64,000 nucleotides of DNA from Bacillus sp. FJAT-29814 (GTDB lineage Bacteria > Bacillota > Bacilli > Bacillales > Cytobacillaceae): NCBI RefSeq assembly GCF_001510715.1, contig NZ_LMTJ01000001.1, positions 29,029 to 93,028 of the forward strand. The letters are read 5' to 3'. This document shows positions 1 through 7,450 of this stretch, piece by piece. Every line of letters begins with the position of its first letter. Within the stretch, counting starts at the first letter, position 1. The position numbers and the translations under genes are program-made. The notes beneath the pieces are model-generated. The model was not told where the DNA came from. It made no database searches and saw only the letters and a program-made list of their open reading frames with translations.

Positions 1-82
1 TGATTTTCTTGGTCGAAAAAAACATTTTAACATGGATCATGATTGATGACCTTTCTTTTTACACAATTATATAGACTTAATC

Positions 83-238
83 CCAATCGAGGCTATTGGC
101 GACCGAGATTGGAAGGATAGAACCAACTGGGTAGCCAATCAAGGCTATTGGCGACCGAGACTGGAAAGATCAAACCATCTAGGTAGCCAATCAGGGCTAT
201 TGGTGACCGAGACTGTATGGATAGAATAATTTGGGTAG
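83..238. repeat. Three tandem 52-bp repeats
   Basis: Three head-to-tail copies start at 83, 135 and 187, each opening with CCAATC and closing with GGTAG; a fourth copy begins at 239 and breaks off after CCAAT. The core GGCTATTGGCGACCGAGA is nearly identical in all copies, while the last 20 bases drift. Each unit holds CCAATC and, in copy 1, GATTGG about 24 bases apart, so each could fold into a small hairpin. The period is not a multiple of three and no reading frame crosses the array, so it is not coding. Confidence 0.9.
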
Positions 239-259
239 CCAATAATTATTAATTATTAA

Positions 260-299
260 GTGCCAGGCACCCTCCAGAAAATTGGAAGGTGCCTGGCAC
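260..299. repeat. Hairpin of the dispersed GTGCCAGGCAC family, possible terminator
   Basis: GTGCCAGGCACCCTCC pairs with GGAAGGTGCCTGGCAC across an 8-base loop. On the plus strand it is followed by ATTTTATTTT. It sits just beyond the 3' end of the minus-strand LysR gene. Related hairpins recur near 1614, 11455, 14393, 15451 and 16503, which makes this a repeat family as well as a possible terminator. Confidence 0.8.
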
Positions 300-319
300 A
301 TTTTATTTTGATAAACCTC

Positions 320-1213
320 TTAAAAACTAAATTTCGCCTGAATTTCTTTTAAAAACATCTCGGCAGCAGCGGAAAAAACCTGATGCTTTTTCCAAACAAT
401 ATTTAAGCCGGATTGGAGTAGGGGCTCCAGCAGTCTAAAACAAAGGTTACTATCGCTAGACGTATTAACTATTTTATCAAGAGCTATCGCATACCCCATG
501 CCCTCATCCACCATGATGGAGGCATTATAGGCAAGATTGTATGTAGTCACGATGTTTAATTTATCAAAATCTTCACCAAACCAATCCGCAAATTCATTTC
601 TGGAGTAGGTTTGTTTCAAAGCTTGTCGTGAACAAATCAAGGGAACATTTACTAAATCTGCTGCTTGAATGGTTTCTTTGGCAGCTAGAGGACTGTCTTT
701 CCTCATCACAACACCCCAAACATCTTTGGCTGGGATATTAATATAATTGTATTTTGATATATCCGCTGGTTGAATTAAAATCCCAAAGTCGAGCAATCCC
801 CTGTCTAGCCGATCCGTCACATCATCTTCGTTTCCGCTGTAGAGGTGATACCGGATATTTGGATAACGTACCTGTATGTCTTTTGCCACCCGTGCAATCT
901 GTCTCATGGCGTCGGTCTCTCCACCTCCTATGTAAATATCACCACTAATGGTTTCTTCCATGGAATGGAATTCAGTCTCTAATTTATCGACCATATCCAC
1001 GATTTCTTCTGCTCGCTTTCGCAGGAGCAATCCTTCATCTGTAAGAATGATACTGTGACTGCTGCGAATGAAAAGTTTTTTTCCCAACTCTTGTTCCAAG
1101 TCTTTTAATTGTCTGGACAAGGTTGGCTGCGTCACATGCAAAAAATCAGCAGCCTTCGTAATGCTACCTTCTCTTGCAACCGTAAGAAAATACCGCAACA
1201 CTCTCAATTCCAT
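320..1213 (-). CDS. LysR family transcriptional regulator
   Basis: The 297-residue length and layout are typical of LysR regulators. Residues 1-60 form the winged helix-turn-helix, with the usual TQPTLSRQLKDLE recognition segment, followed by a linker helix and a two-lobed effector domain from about residue 90. Such proteins activate or repress genes, usually a divergent neighbour and their own gene. On the divergent side here there is only a decayed LysE-type exporter. A T-N11-A style motif lies 48-86 bases upstream, and a near copy lies in front of the SDR-MFS pair at 5.3 kb, so that pair may be a target. Effector unknown. Confidence 0.9.
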   Translation of the reverse strand: MELRVLRYFLTVAREGSITKAADFLHVTQPTLSRQLKDLEQELGKKLFIRSSHSIILTDEGLLLRKRAEEIVDMVDKLETEFHSMEETISGDIYIGGGETDAMRQIARVAKDIQVRYPNIRYHLYSGNEDDVTDRLDRGLLDFGILIQPADISKYNYINIPAKDVWGVVMRKDSPLAAKETIQAADLVNVPLICSRQALKQTYSRNEFADWFGEDFDKLNIVTTYNLAYNASIMVDEGMGYAIALDKIVNTSSDSNLCFRLLEPLLQSGLNIVWKKHQVFSAAAEMFLKEIQAKFSF

Positions 1214-1260
1214 CTAACATGGCCTCCTTTATCATGTTAAGTATATACACTTTAGAAATA

Positions 1261-1299
1261 CCCATCAAGCATATCTCGATACAAGATATAAGTATTTGG
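1261..1299. promoter_or_regulatory. Candidate LysR operator, copy 1
   Basis: The segment starts CCCATCAAGCATATCTCGAT and ends AAGTATTTGG. It matches 5285-5322 at all but about five positions. The centre TCTCGATACAAGA is a T-N11-A element, the classical LysR half-site arrangement. It lies between the LysR start codon and the exporter remnant, where an autoregulatory divergent operator is expected. Confidence 0.6.
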
Positions 1300-1381
1300 C
1301 ATACAAAAGGCATGGTTAAATAAATAACAAAGGTAAAAAACAGGTAGAAGGCCCAGGCACTTATTAATAAAAAAATAGTGG

Positions 1382-1550
1382 AATAGGATTTTAGTGTTAG
1401 GAGTATTTTTAGGTTCAGCATTATGGTGGCTATTGCTAAATAGCATAGCAGGAAGTGGAAGAAGGAATACAAATTTTATTGTGGAATTATTGTCCTAAGA
1501 AGCGGATTTTCAGGAGCCATAGCTTTATGCGGAATAGTCACATGCCAATT
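1382..1550 (+). pseudogene. Remnant of a LysE family exporter
   Basis: Reading from 1382 gives a stretch containing VLGVFLGSALWWLLL, the hallmark of the C-terminal half of LysE/RhtB amino acid exporters. After a stop at about 1496 and a frame change, GIIVLRSGFSGAIALCGI resembles the last transmembrane segment of that family. The N-terminal half is gone; between the LysR operator and 1382 only stop-ridden sequence remains. A LysE gene divergent from a LysR gene is a classical pair (as in lysE-lysG), so this was probably the original partner of the regulator at 320-1213. Confidence 0.6.
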
Positions 1551-1613
1551 GCGATGCTGTCATTTGATAATTTATTCCCTTAGATGTGAATGGAGAAATG
1601 AACTGAACATTGA

Positions 1614-1660
1614 TGCCTGACCCTTTGCGTTAAAACTTTAAAAACGCTGGGTGTCAGGCA
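1614..1660. repeat. Long hairpin related to the GTGCCAGGCAC family
   Basis: TGCCTGAC near 1614 pairs with GTCAGGCA near 1653, and inside it GCGTT pairs with AACGC around a short A/T-rich loop. It lies between the exporter remnant and the convergent carboxypeptidase gene. The outer arm is a variant of the dispersed hairpin seen elsewhere in the window. No T-run follows closely, so a terminator role is uncertain. Confidence 0.6.
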
Positions 1661-1736
1661 CCGTGGACCAGTTAGAAACAAAGAAAAATATTACTTTTTC
1701 TTAATGAACATTACTATCATCGCTGTTATAGGGAGT

Positions 1737-2789
1737 TTATTCTGTTTCTTCTCCAGAAGGTCGAGTCGTTTGGGTTGGAAGGGTATTCCAAAAACTTGTA
1801 TCCACATTTTCAATTGAACCATCAGCGATGGCTCTAGTTGCTGCATCAAGGGTGGTTATCGTTTGCTTAATCAAATAACCATTGCTTTTTTGCCCAAGCG
1901 CGTAAGACTCATAGTTGTGATCAGACATGCCGCGCATTTCAAAAAGAAGTGTTGAAATATCATATTGAACTGCGGCACCATTACGGCCAATTGTTTCCTC
2001 TGAACCGCCATTGTATTTTCCAATATTCCCCCAACCTTTAGAGTTAATAGCATTGAACACGACAGCTCCTAATTTTTTTGAACGTTCTAGGACTTCCGGC
2101 TTTACATTCCGGTTTGTCGGATAAAGGATGGACCCTGATACATATTTCCCGTCTATTTCACTTTGAGTTCCTTGATGATGGAGATCAATCATATAATTTA
2201 TTTTGTACTTTTTTAACACATTATTGTGCAATGCTTGAGTTTCTGGATGTATTTTGGCAACATGGTCACGGTTTAAATCTGCGCCAACAGCATTATAGCG
2301 AGTCAAATGCCTTCCGCCGTCTGCGACATAGTCATCAAGGGAAAAGTTGACATCACCCATTGCTCCGTCAGCATTTAACATTGGTACGATAAGGATGTTT
2401 ACATGATCAAGAACATCTTTCATTTTGTTCGTTCCTAAGTGTTTTATAAATTCTAGTGCGCCTTCCGTAGTCAGTTGTTCATTACCATGTTGTTGGGTTA
2501 AAAAGAGAATGGTAGGATTGTTAGGGTTAGAAATATATTTCGCAAGGTAAATATCACGGCCTTTTACAGTTTGACCAATGACTTCTAGGTCCATAGCATT
2601 TTGTTTTGCATCTTGGGTTTTAAGAAATTCAACTAGTTCATTGTATGTATGTAGGATAGAAGTCTGAATCGACTCATTTCCGCCATAATTCGGCCCTTCA
2701 CCGACTGCCCCAACAGAAATGGGAGCGCTTACAAATCCTCCAACTGCCATTAAACCAGATAATGATAACGCGATAACTTTCTTTTTCAT
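1737..2789 (-). CDS. Secreted M14 family zinc carboxypeptidase
   Basis: The start is set at 2789, where MKKKVIALS begins a clear Sec signal peptide and a GGAGG lies about 8 bases upstream; 17 residues of extra open frame precede it. The 350-residue product has the M14 zinc motif HGNE (H101, E104), a third histidine in DLHHQG (about 204-205) and the catalytic glutamate in LLFEMRG (E284), so it should be an active metallocarboxypeptidase trimming C-terminal residues of peptides outside the cell. It ends near GEETE without an anchor. It is monocistronic. The exact subfamily and substrate are not evident. Confidence 0.9.
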   Translation of the reverse strand: MKKKVIALSLSGLMAVGGFVSAPISVGAVGEGPNYGGNESIQTSILHTYNELVEFLKTQDAKQNAMDLEVIGQTVKGRDIYLAKYISNPNNPTILFLTQQHGNEQLTTEGALEFIKHLGTNKMKDVLDHVNILIVPMLNADGAMGDVNFSLDDYVADGGRHLTRYNAVGADLNRDHVAKIHPETQALHNNVLKKYKINYMIDLHHQGTQSEIDGKYVSGSILYPTNRNVKPEVLERSKKLGAVVFNAINSKGWGNIGKYNGGSEETIGRNGAAVQYDISTLLFEMRGMSDHNYESYALGQKSNGYLIKQTITTLDAATRAIADGSIENVDTSFWNTLPTQTTRPSGEETE

Positions 2790-3184
2790 TTTATAACCTC
2801 CATTTAATATAATTGTAATAAGATTCAAAAAATTCACTACAAGGAGAATATTACAACTATAATGGGGGCATGTACATAGTGATTAATTACCGAATTTGTT
2901 ATCCTCCGATTTTCCTATTTAGGTTGATTTTGGAAATAAAAATAACCTATTAGCTCTGTAGTTGCACAAAAAATCCACTGCTATAACGGGGCAAGAGTTT
3001 CAGAACGATGGCTGCTACGGCAGCTTCTTTCTTCTTCAATTAAACAGGTGGAAGAAAGGTTTGGAAGGAGTATCCTCTGATTTTATAGAATACTTAAAAG
3101 GAAGATTTTGAAGATACCTGTTCGCTGTATTTATTAAAAGGTGAAATAGGGGATTTGCCTCTAAAAAAGAAGGAGGAAACTTTT
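2790..3184. other. Intergenic, no intact gene
   Basis: I see no supported gene. The stretch holds the divergent start regions of its two neighbours, an AACGGGGCA motif at 2985-2993 that recurs elsewhere, and a small GCTGC-TACG-GCAGC hairpin near 3011-3025 followed by a pyrimidine-rich run, possibly an old terminator. Confidence 0.4.
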
Positions 3185-3562
3185 ATGTTGTTTATCATGA
3201 TTGTCAAAGCCTCTAAGAATTCGGAAGCAGGAAAGCTCCCGAGCTCTGAACTCATTGAAGCTATGACGAAGTACAATGAGGAATTAGTTAGGGCAGGGGT
3301 CCGGGTTATGGCTAAAGGACTTCATCCAAGTTCAAATGGGATTCGCTTTTCGTATTCGAAACCAGGGGAAAAGCCGGTGATTACGGATGGACCATTTTCG
3401 GAATCGAAAGAATTGATTGCCGGGTTCATTCTGATTGATGTTAAGTCGAGGGAAGAAGCCATCGAGTGGGCCATGCGGATGCCGGATCCGCAAGGACATG
3501 GGGAAGGTCAAATTGAATTGCGTCAAGTATTTGAGGCACTTGAGCACACTAATAAACTGTAA
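3185..3562 (+). CDS. YCII-related (DGPF domain) protein
   Basis: An AAGGAGG at 3169-3176 points to the ATG at 3185, not to the upstream ATG at 3155 that also keeps the frame open. The 125-residue product has the DGPF signature (VITDGPFSESKELIAGF) in the middle and a ferredoxin-like fold pattern ending in the ELRQVFE strand, typical of YCII/DGPF proteins. Relatives are often encoded next to ECF sigma factors; none is seen here. Biochemical function is not established. It stands alone, with a hairpin terminator about 100 bases downstream. Confidence 0.85.
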   Translation: MLFIMIVKASKNSEAGKLPSSELIEAMTKYNEELVRAGVRVMAKGLHPSSNGIRFSYSKPGEKPVITDGPFSESKELIAGFILIDVKSREEAIEWAMRMPDPQGHGEGQIELRQVFEALEHTNKL

Positions 3563-3656
3563 TGAATTTATTTTAATCAAATAAGCGAATGATCGTAAAA
3601 GAATTCTGGAAAAGGAACTTATGTCATGTTCTTCAAAAGGGTATCGTTCCTTTAAG

Positions 3657-3686
3657 AACAGGCTGCCATTACGGTGGCCATTTTTT
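3657..3686 (+). terminator. Hairpin terminator after the YCII gene
   Basis: GGCTGCC and GGTGGCC pair around ATTAC (with one G-T pair) and are followed directly by ATTTTTTATT, a typical intrinsic terminator about 95 bases past the stop codon. Confidence 0.6.
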
Positions 3687-3846
3687 ATTGAACTAAAGTG
3701 CAGGATAGCAAAAGGAGGATAAATATAAGAACAAAAGTTCATAAGAAATACTTATAGCATATCATAAAAGGATAATTATCAACTTATGGTAGTTAATGAG
3801 GTAGTATAAAGTTATAAACGGTTGGTTCATCAAGGAGGGGAATTTA

Positions 3847-4308
3847 TTGGAAAAAGAAATCCAGTTTAGATTAGCTACTGAACAAGATTTGGATAGAATT
3901 GTTGAAATGCTTGCTGATGACGAATTGGGAAGGAATCGTGAGCGTTATGAGAAACCCCTTCCAGAAAGTTACACAAAAGCATATCAAGCTATCACATCTG
4001 ACCCTAATAATGAGTTGATAGTAGCTTATCAAGGTAATGAAGTGCTTGGAGTACAACAAATTACATTTACTCCATATATTACCCACCAAGGTGGTTGGAG
4101 AGCTACTATTGAAGGGGTCAGAACCACCTTATCTGTACGTGGTAAGGGAGTAGGAACCGAACTCATAAAATGGGCCATTCAACGTGCAAACGAACGTGGT
4201 TGTCACTTAATTCAACTTACAACAGATAAACAAAGAGTCGATGCATTACGTTTTTATGAACGTTTAGGTTTTAAATCAACTCACGAAGGATTAAAAATGA
4301 AATTGTAA
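3847..4308 (+). CDS. GNAT family N-acetyltransferase
   Basis: The start is a TTG at 3847, six bases after AAGGAGGGG. The 153-residue protein is a single GNAT domain: an N-terminal strand and helix (FRLATEQDLDRIVEML), a central beta hairpin, and the acetyl-CoA pyrophosphate loop VRGKGVGTELIKWA that matches the R/Q-x-x-G-x-G/A motif. The C-terminal DALRFYERLGF segment is also characteristic. It should transfer an acetyl group from acetyl-CoA to an amine; the acceptor cannot be told. It is likely monocistronic. Confidence 0.9.
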   Translation: MEKEIQFRLATEQDLDRIVEMLADDELGRNRERYEKPLPESYTKAYQAITSDPNNELIVAYQGNEVLGVQQITFTPYITHQGGWRATIEGVRTTLSVRGKGVGTELIKWAIQRANERGCHLIQLTTDKQRVDALRFYERLGFKSTHEGLKMKL

Positions 4309-4446
4309 TAGTTAGCTTATTCAACGGGGGCTTTACTTTAACAGGTTTAACAAACTATCTAATGTAAAATTAAAAATGTTATTAATAGGGAACGAATAAA
4401 GAATATAGTACATTTTATATCCCTCATGAACAAAGGAGAACTGAAA

Positions 4447-5022
4447 ATGAGAAAACTCGTTTTATTTCTGCACGCATCGCTTGACGGTTTTGTAGAAGGG
4501 CCGAACGGTGAAATGGACATTGGCTGGGTTTCTTACGATGCTGATTTGGAGAAACACGCGAAAGAAATTCTGAGTACTGTCGACACTGTCATTTGGGGAC
4601 GCGGGACTTATCAGATGATGTACAGTTACTGGCCATCTGTGCCTTCGAACCCATCAGCTTCACAGCATGAACGGAATCATGCCGAGTGGATCGAAAAGAC
4701 AGCAAAAATCGTTTTTTCCACGACGCTGGAGAAAGTCGAATGGACCAATTCCAGACTGGTGAAAGAAGATGTCGAGGAAGAGATCAAGAACCTCAAACAG
4801 CAGCCAGGCAAGGATATGGTCATCCTCGGCAGTCCTAGGTTCGCACACTACCTTATGCAGTTTGATTTAATAGATGAGTATAAAATTACGGTTTCTCCTG
4901 TCCTGATCGGCAGCGGGTTGCCGTTATTTCAAGGTCTCAAGGAGAGGATCAATCTTAAACTTATCGAAAACAAGACATTTGATTCTGGAGCCATAGGCCT
5001 CGTTTACCAGACGGTTAGATGA
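4447..5022 (+). CDS. Dihydrofolate reductase-like (RibD C-terminal domain) protein
   Basis: The preferred start is the ATG at 4447 (MRKLVLFLHASLDGF), about eight bases after AAAGGAG; an in-frame ATG at 4426 lacks a ribosome binding site and encodes that same Shine-Dalgarno stretch. The 191-residue product matches the RibD_C/DHFR-like family (Bacillus YyaP/YwjB type): N-terminal strand with SLDGFVEGPNG, the WGRGTYQMM nucleotide-binding helix, and a C-terminal ILGSPRFAHYL motif. NADPH-dependent reduction is expected but the substrate is unknown. A strong terminator follows. Confidence 0.88.
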   Translation: MRKLVLFLHASLDGFVEGPNGEMDIGWVSYDADLEKHAKEILSTVDTVIWGRGTYQMMYSYWPSVPSNPSASQHERNHAEWIEKTAKIVFSTTLEKVEWTNSRLVKEDVEEEIKNLKQQPGKDMVILGSPRFAHYLMQFDLIDEYKITVSPVLIGSGLPLFQGLKERINLKLIENKTFDSGAIGLVYQTVR

Positions 5023-5070
5023 CTTTGTCTCCTAAAGTAGATTACGCTAACGGATTACGTTAGCACAATA

Positions 5071-5122
5071 AAAGCAGCGGCAGTCTAGGTCTTTCGAGTC
5101 CTAGTCTGTCACTGCTTTTTTT
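5071..5122 (+). terminator. Strong intrinsic terminator after the RibD-like gene
   Basis: AAGCAGCGGCAGTCTAGG pairs with CCTAGTCTGTCACTGCTT (two mismatches) around TCTTTCGAGT and runs into TTTTTTT. A second perfect small hairpin, GCTAACG-GATTA-CGTTAGC at 5046-5064, lies just before it. Confidence 0.85.
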
Positions 5123-5284
5123 ACGAGTCAGTCTAATTCAGTTTGTCGGGTAATCGTGTCGGTTAAGCTTAGAGTAAGGAGAAACTCCAGTAGGACGCAA
5201 TTCAGGGATTAGAGTATATTTTCGTTAAAATGTTGGCGGTACCCTTTATTGAAGTAACGGGGGCATCTCCATAACCAAGAAATG

Positions 5285-5322
5285 CCCAATAAGCATTTCT
5301 CGATATGAGATATAAGTATTGG
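5285..5322. promoter_or_regulatory. Candidate LysR operator, copy 2
   Basis: CCCAATAAGCATTTCTCGAT through AAGTATTGG nearly duplicates 1261-1299 next to the LysR gene. The centre TCTCGATATGAGA is a better palindrome than in copy 1 and fits T-N11-A. It ends about 60 bases before the SDR start codon, as expected for an activator site. Confidence 0.65.
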
Positions 5323-5380
5323 TTATATGTGAAAAGCGTAGCTAAAATAAGAATTATAGAAAGAAAGGATGGGATATAGA

Positions 5381-6112
5381 TTGTCTACTATTCTAGATAA
5401 AGTAGTTGTCATTACGGGTGCATCAAGCGGCATTGGGGAAGCGACCACTAAGAAACTGGCAGAAGGAGGAGCAAAATTAGTTATTTGTGCTCGTCGAGAA
5501 GACCGTTTGAAAGCACTTGTTGAATCATTACCAAACGCGGATATTACTTATGCGACTGCTGATGTAACAAATAAAGATGAGGTTCAAGCAATTGTCGATT
5601 TGGCTGTAGAAAAACACGGACGCGTCGATGTCCTCTTCAATAATGCTGGAATCATGCCGCAAGCGCCGCTCTCAGACTTGAAGATGGATGAATGGCGCCA
5701 AATGATCGATATCAATATCATGGGTGTTTTAAATGGAATCGCTGCGGTGTTACCGATTATGCAAAAGCAACAATCCGGTCATATTGTGACAACTTCCTCA
5801 GCAGCCGGACATAATGTTTTCCAGGAAGGTGCGGTTTATAGTGGAACAAAGTTTGCCGTTCGCGCCATAATGGAAACATTGCGCCAAGAGGAGCATAAAA
5901 ACAATATTCGCAGCACATTAATCTCTCCAGGAACGGTAGACACGGAACTGCATCTAACCATTTCTAACCCTAAAAGACGGGAATATATAGAAAATCTTCA
6001 AAGTGAAATCGGACTAAAATCAAGTGATGTTGCGGATGCCGTAGCCTATGCCATCGGCACACCTGCTTCAGTGAATGTAAGTGAAATCCTTCTGCTCCCG
6101 ACGCATCAATAG
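5381..6112 (+). CDS. Short-chain dehydrogenase/reductase
   Basis: The TTG at 5381 is preferred: GAAAGGATGGG lies just upstream and homologues start near STILDKVVVITGAS. The open frame extends to an ATG at 5369 that overlaps the ribosome binding site. The 243-residue protein is a classical SDR with the cofactor loop TGASSGIG, the NNAG motif, a catalytic serine in TSSAAG and YSGTK carrying Tyr and Lys. ARR after the second strand suggests NADP(H). It is followed by an MFS transporter, so the pair may detoxify and export a compound, probably under the LysR regulator whose operator copy lies upstream. Confidence 0.9.
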   Translation: MSTILDKVVVITGASSGIGEATTKKLAEGGAKLVICARREDRLKALVESLPNADITYATADVTNKDEVQAIVDLAVEKHGRVDVLFNNAGIMPQAPLSDLKMDEWRQMIDINIMGVLNGIAAVLPIMQKQQSGHIVTTSSAAGHNVFQEGAVYSGTKFAVRAIMETLRQEEHKNNIRSTLISPGTVDTELHLTISNPKRREYIENLQSEIGLKSSDVADAVAYAIGTPASVNVSEILLLPTHQ

Positions 6113-6170
6113 AAAAAATGCTCCCCAATTATTTGGGGGGTTACTTTTTGAAAGAGAGGAGCTGTTAAAA

Positions 6171-7340
6171 ATGAAACGAAATCAATTGTTAATTTTCATA
6201 TTAGCCGTAGGTGTCTTCGGCATTCTAAATACCGAAATGGGCGTGATTGGGATCCTGCCTGATATTGCCGATCACTTTAATATCAGCATATCAAAAGCAG
6301 GGTGGCTGGTAAGTAGTTTTGCATTAGTTGTTGCCGCGGCAGGTCCAACGATGCCGTTACTGTTTTCAGGGATTAATCGAAAGAAGGTCATGTTGCTCGT
6401 CTTGGGTGTTTTTGTAGTGGGGAACGTTATAGCAATTTTTGCACCGAACTTTACCATTGCCTTGATTGCCCGGGCCGTTCCAGCCTTATTTCATCCTGTT
6501 TATTGTTCGTTGGCGTTTACAGTAGCTGCTGCATCGGTAAGTAAAGAAGAAGCGCCAAAAGCGGTTTCCAAAATATTCATCGGAGTTTCTGCCGGTATGG
6601 TGGTCGGCGTACCAATCGCCAGCTTTATGGCGAGCGCCGTTTCATTGCAAATGGCGATGGCATTCTTTGCTGTCGTCAATGCGATAGTTTTCGTGGCGAC
6701 TTTATTGTTTGTCCCATCGATGCCTGTTGTAGAAAAACTTTCATATGGAACACAGCTATCCGTGTTAAAGAATTCTATCACATGGATTTCGATTGTGGCA
6801 GTCATTTTACTCAATGCAGCTGTCTTCGGCGTTTATAGTTATCTTGCAGATTATCTAAAAAATGTGACGAATTTGTCGTCCAACCTTATTAGTATACTTT
6901 TATTTGTATACGGCGCTGCCAATATTATTGGCAGTATGGTCGCAGGGAAGTTACTCACGAAGAATGCGATCAAAACCGTCGTTATTTTCCCTTTTGCATT
7001 GGGAGTTGTTTACATTCTATTATTCATGTTCGGGCAGTTTAGTATCCCAATGATGTTCGTGACGTTAATCTGGGGGATATTGGGGGGAATCGGCGGCAAC
7101 ATCAATCAATATTGGATTACGTCTGCCGCACCCGAAGCCCCGGATTTCGCCAATGGATTATTTCTCACAGCTGCTAACCTAGGAACAACCTTTGGTGCAG
7201 CAGTGGGCGGGTTATTTATTGCAGAAATGGGGATACAATACGTTGTTTTGGTCGGTATTCTATCATTGATCCTTGGTTTGGCAGCTATTTTACTACGAAA
7301 CTATCGGTTCATTCCAATACAACATCAACTGTCAAAATAA
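6171..7340 (+). CDS. MFS transporter, drug/proton antiporter type (DHA1-like)
   Basis: The ATG at 6171 has GAGAGGAG about ten bases upstream and starts MKRNQLLIF, directly before the first membrane segment; open frame further upstream reads into the SDR gene. The 389-residue protein has about twelve hydrophobic segments, an N-terminal LNTEMGVIGILPDIA typical of the AraJ/YbcL/chloramphenicol-efflux branch, and NRKK in the loop between segments 2 and 3. It probably exports a small organic compound. The 58-base gap to the SDR gene holds a CCCCAAT-ATTTGGGG hairpin at about 6122-6139, which could trim or attenuate transcript. Confidence 0.88.
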   Translation: MKRNQLLIFILAVGVFGILNTEMGVIGILPDIADHFNISISKAGWLVSSFALVVAAAGPTMPLLFSGINRKKVMLLVLGVFVVGNVIAIFAPNFTIALIARAVPALFHPVYCSLAFTVAAASVSKEEAPKAVSKIFIGVSAGMVVGVPIASFMASAVSLQMAMAFFAVVNAIVFVATLLFVPSMPVVEKLSYGTQLSVLKNSITWISIVAVILLNAAVFGVYSYLADYLKNVTNLSSNLISILLFVYGAANIIGSMVAGKLLTKNAIKTVVIFPFALGVVYILLFMFGQFSIPMMFVTLIWGILGGIGGNINQYWITSAAPEAPDFANGLFLTAANLGTTFGAAVGGLFIAEMGIQYVVLVGILSLILGLAAILLRNYRFIPIQHQLSK

Positions 7341-7375
7341 GAATTCCATTTAATCGTCTAATTCTTTAAAAACAA

Positions 7376-7387
7376 GTGCCAGGCACC
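7376..7387. repeat. Single arm of the GTGCCAGGCAC repeat
   Basis: GTGCCAGGCACC occurs once between the MFS and S9 peptidase genes, without its complementary arm. Its GTG happens to open the peptidase reading frame, but it has no ribosome binding site, so I do not use it as a start. Confidence 0.6.
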
Positions 7388-7450
7388 ACAAAAACTTCTC
7401 CAAATATAATGAATTGGATGAGAAAATCCCTTAATGGAACGGGGAGGGGG

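Noticed and set aside
83-238. CRISPR array
   Set aside because: The units are contiguous 52-base repeats with drifting ends, not short identical repeats separated by unique spacers, and no cas gene is present.
1164-1472. 102-residue minus-strand open frame
   Set aside because: It lies opposite the LysE exporter remnant and the LysR operator, is hydrophobic by chance, and has no ribosome binding site.
7376-7450. Upstream GTG or ATG starts for the S9 peptidase
   Set aside because: They fall in the dispersed repeat or lack a ribosome binding site, and add residues not expected before the propeller domain.
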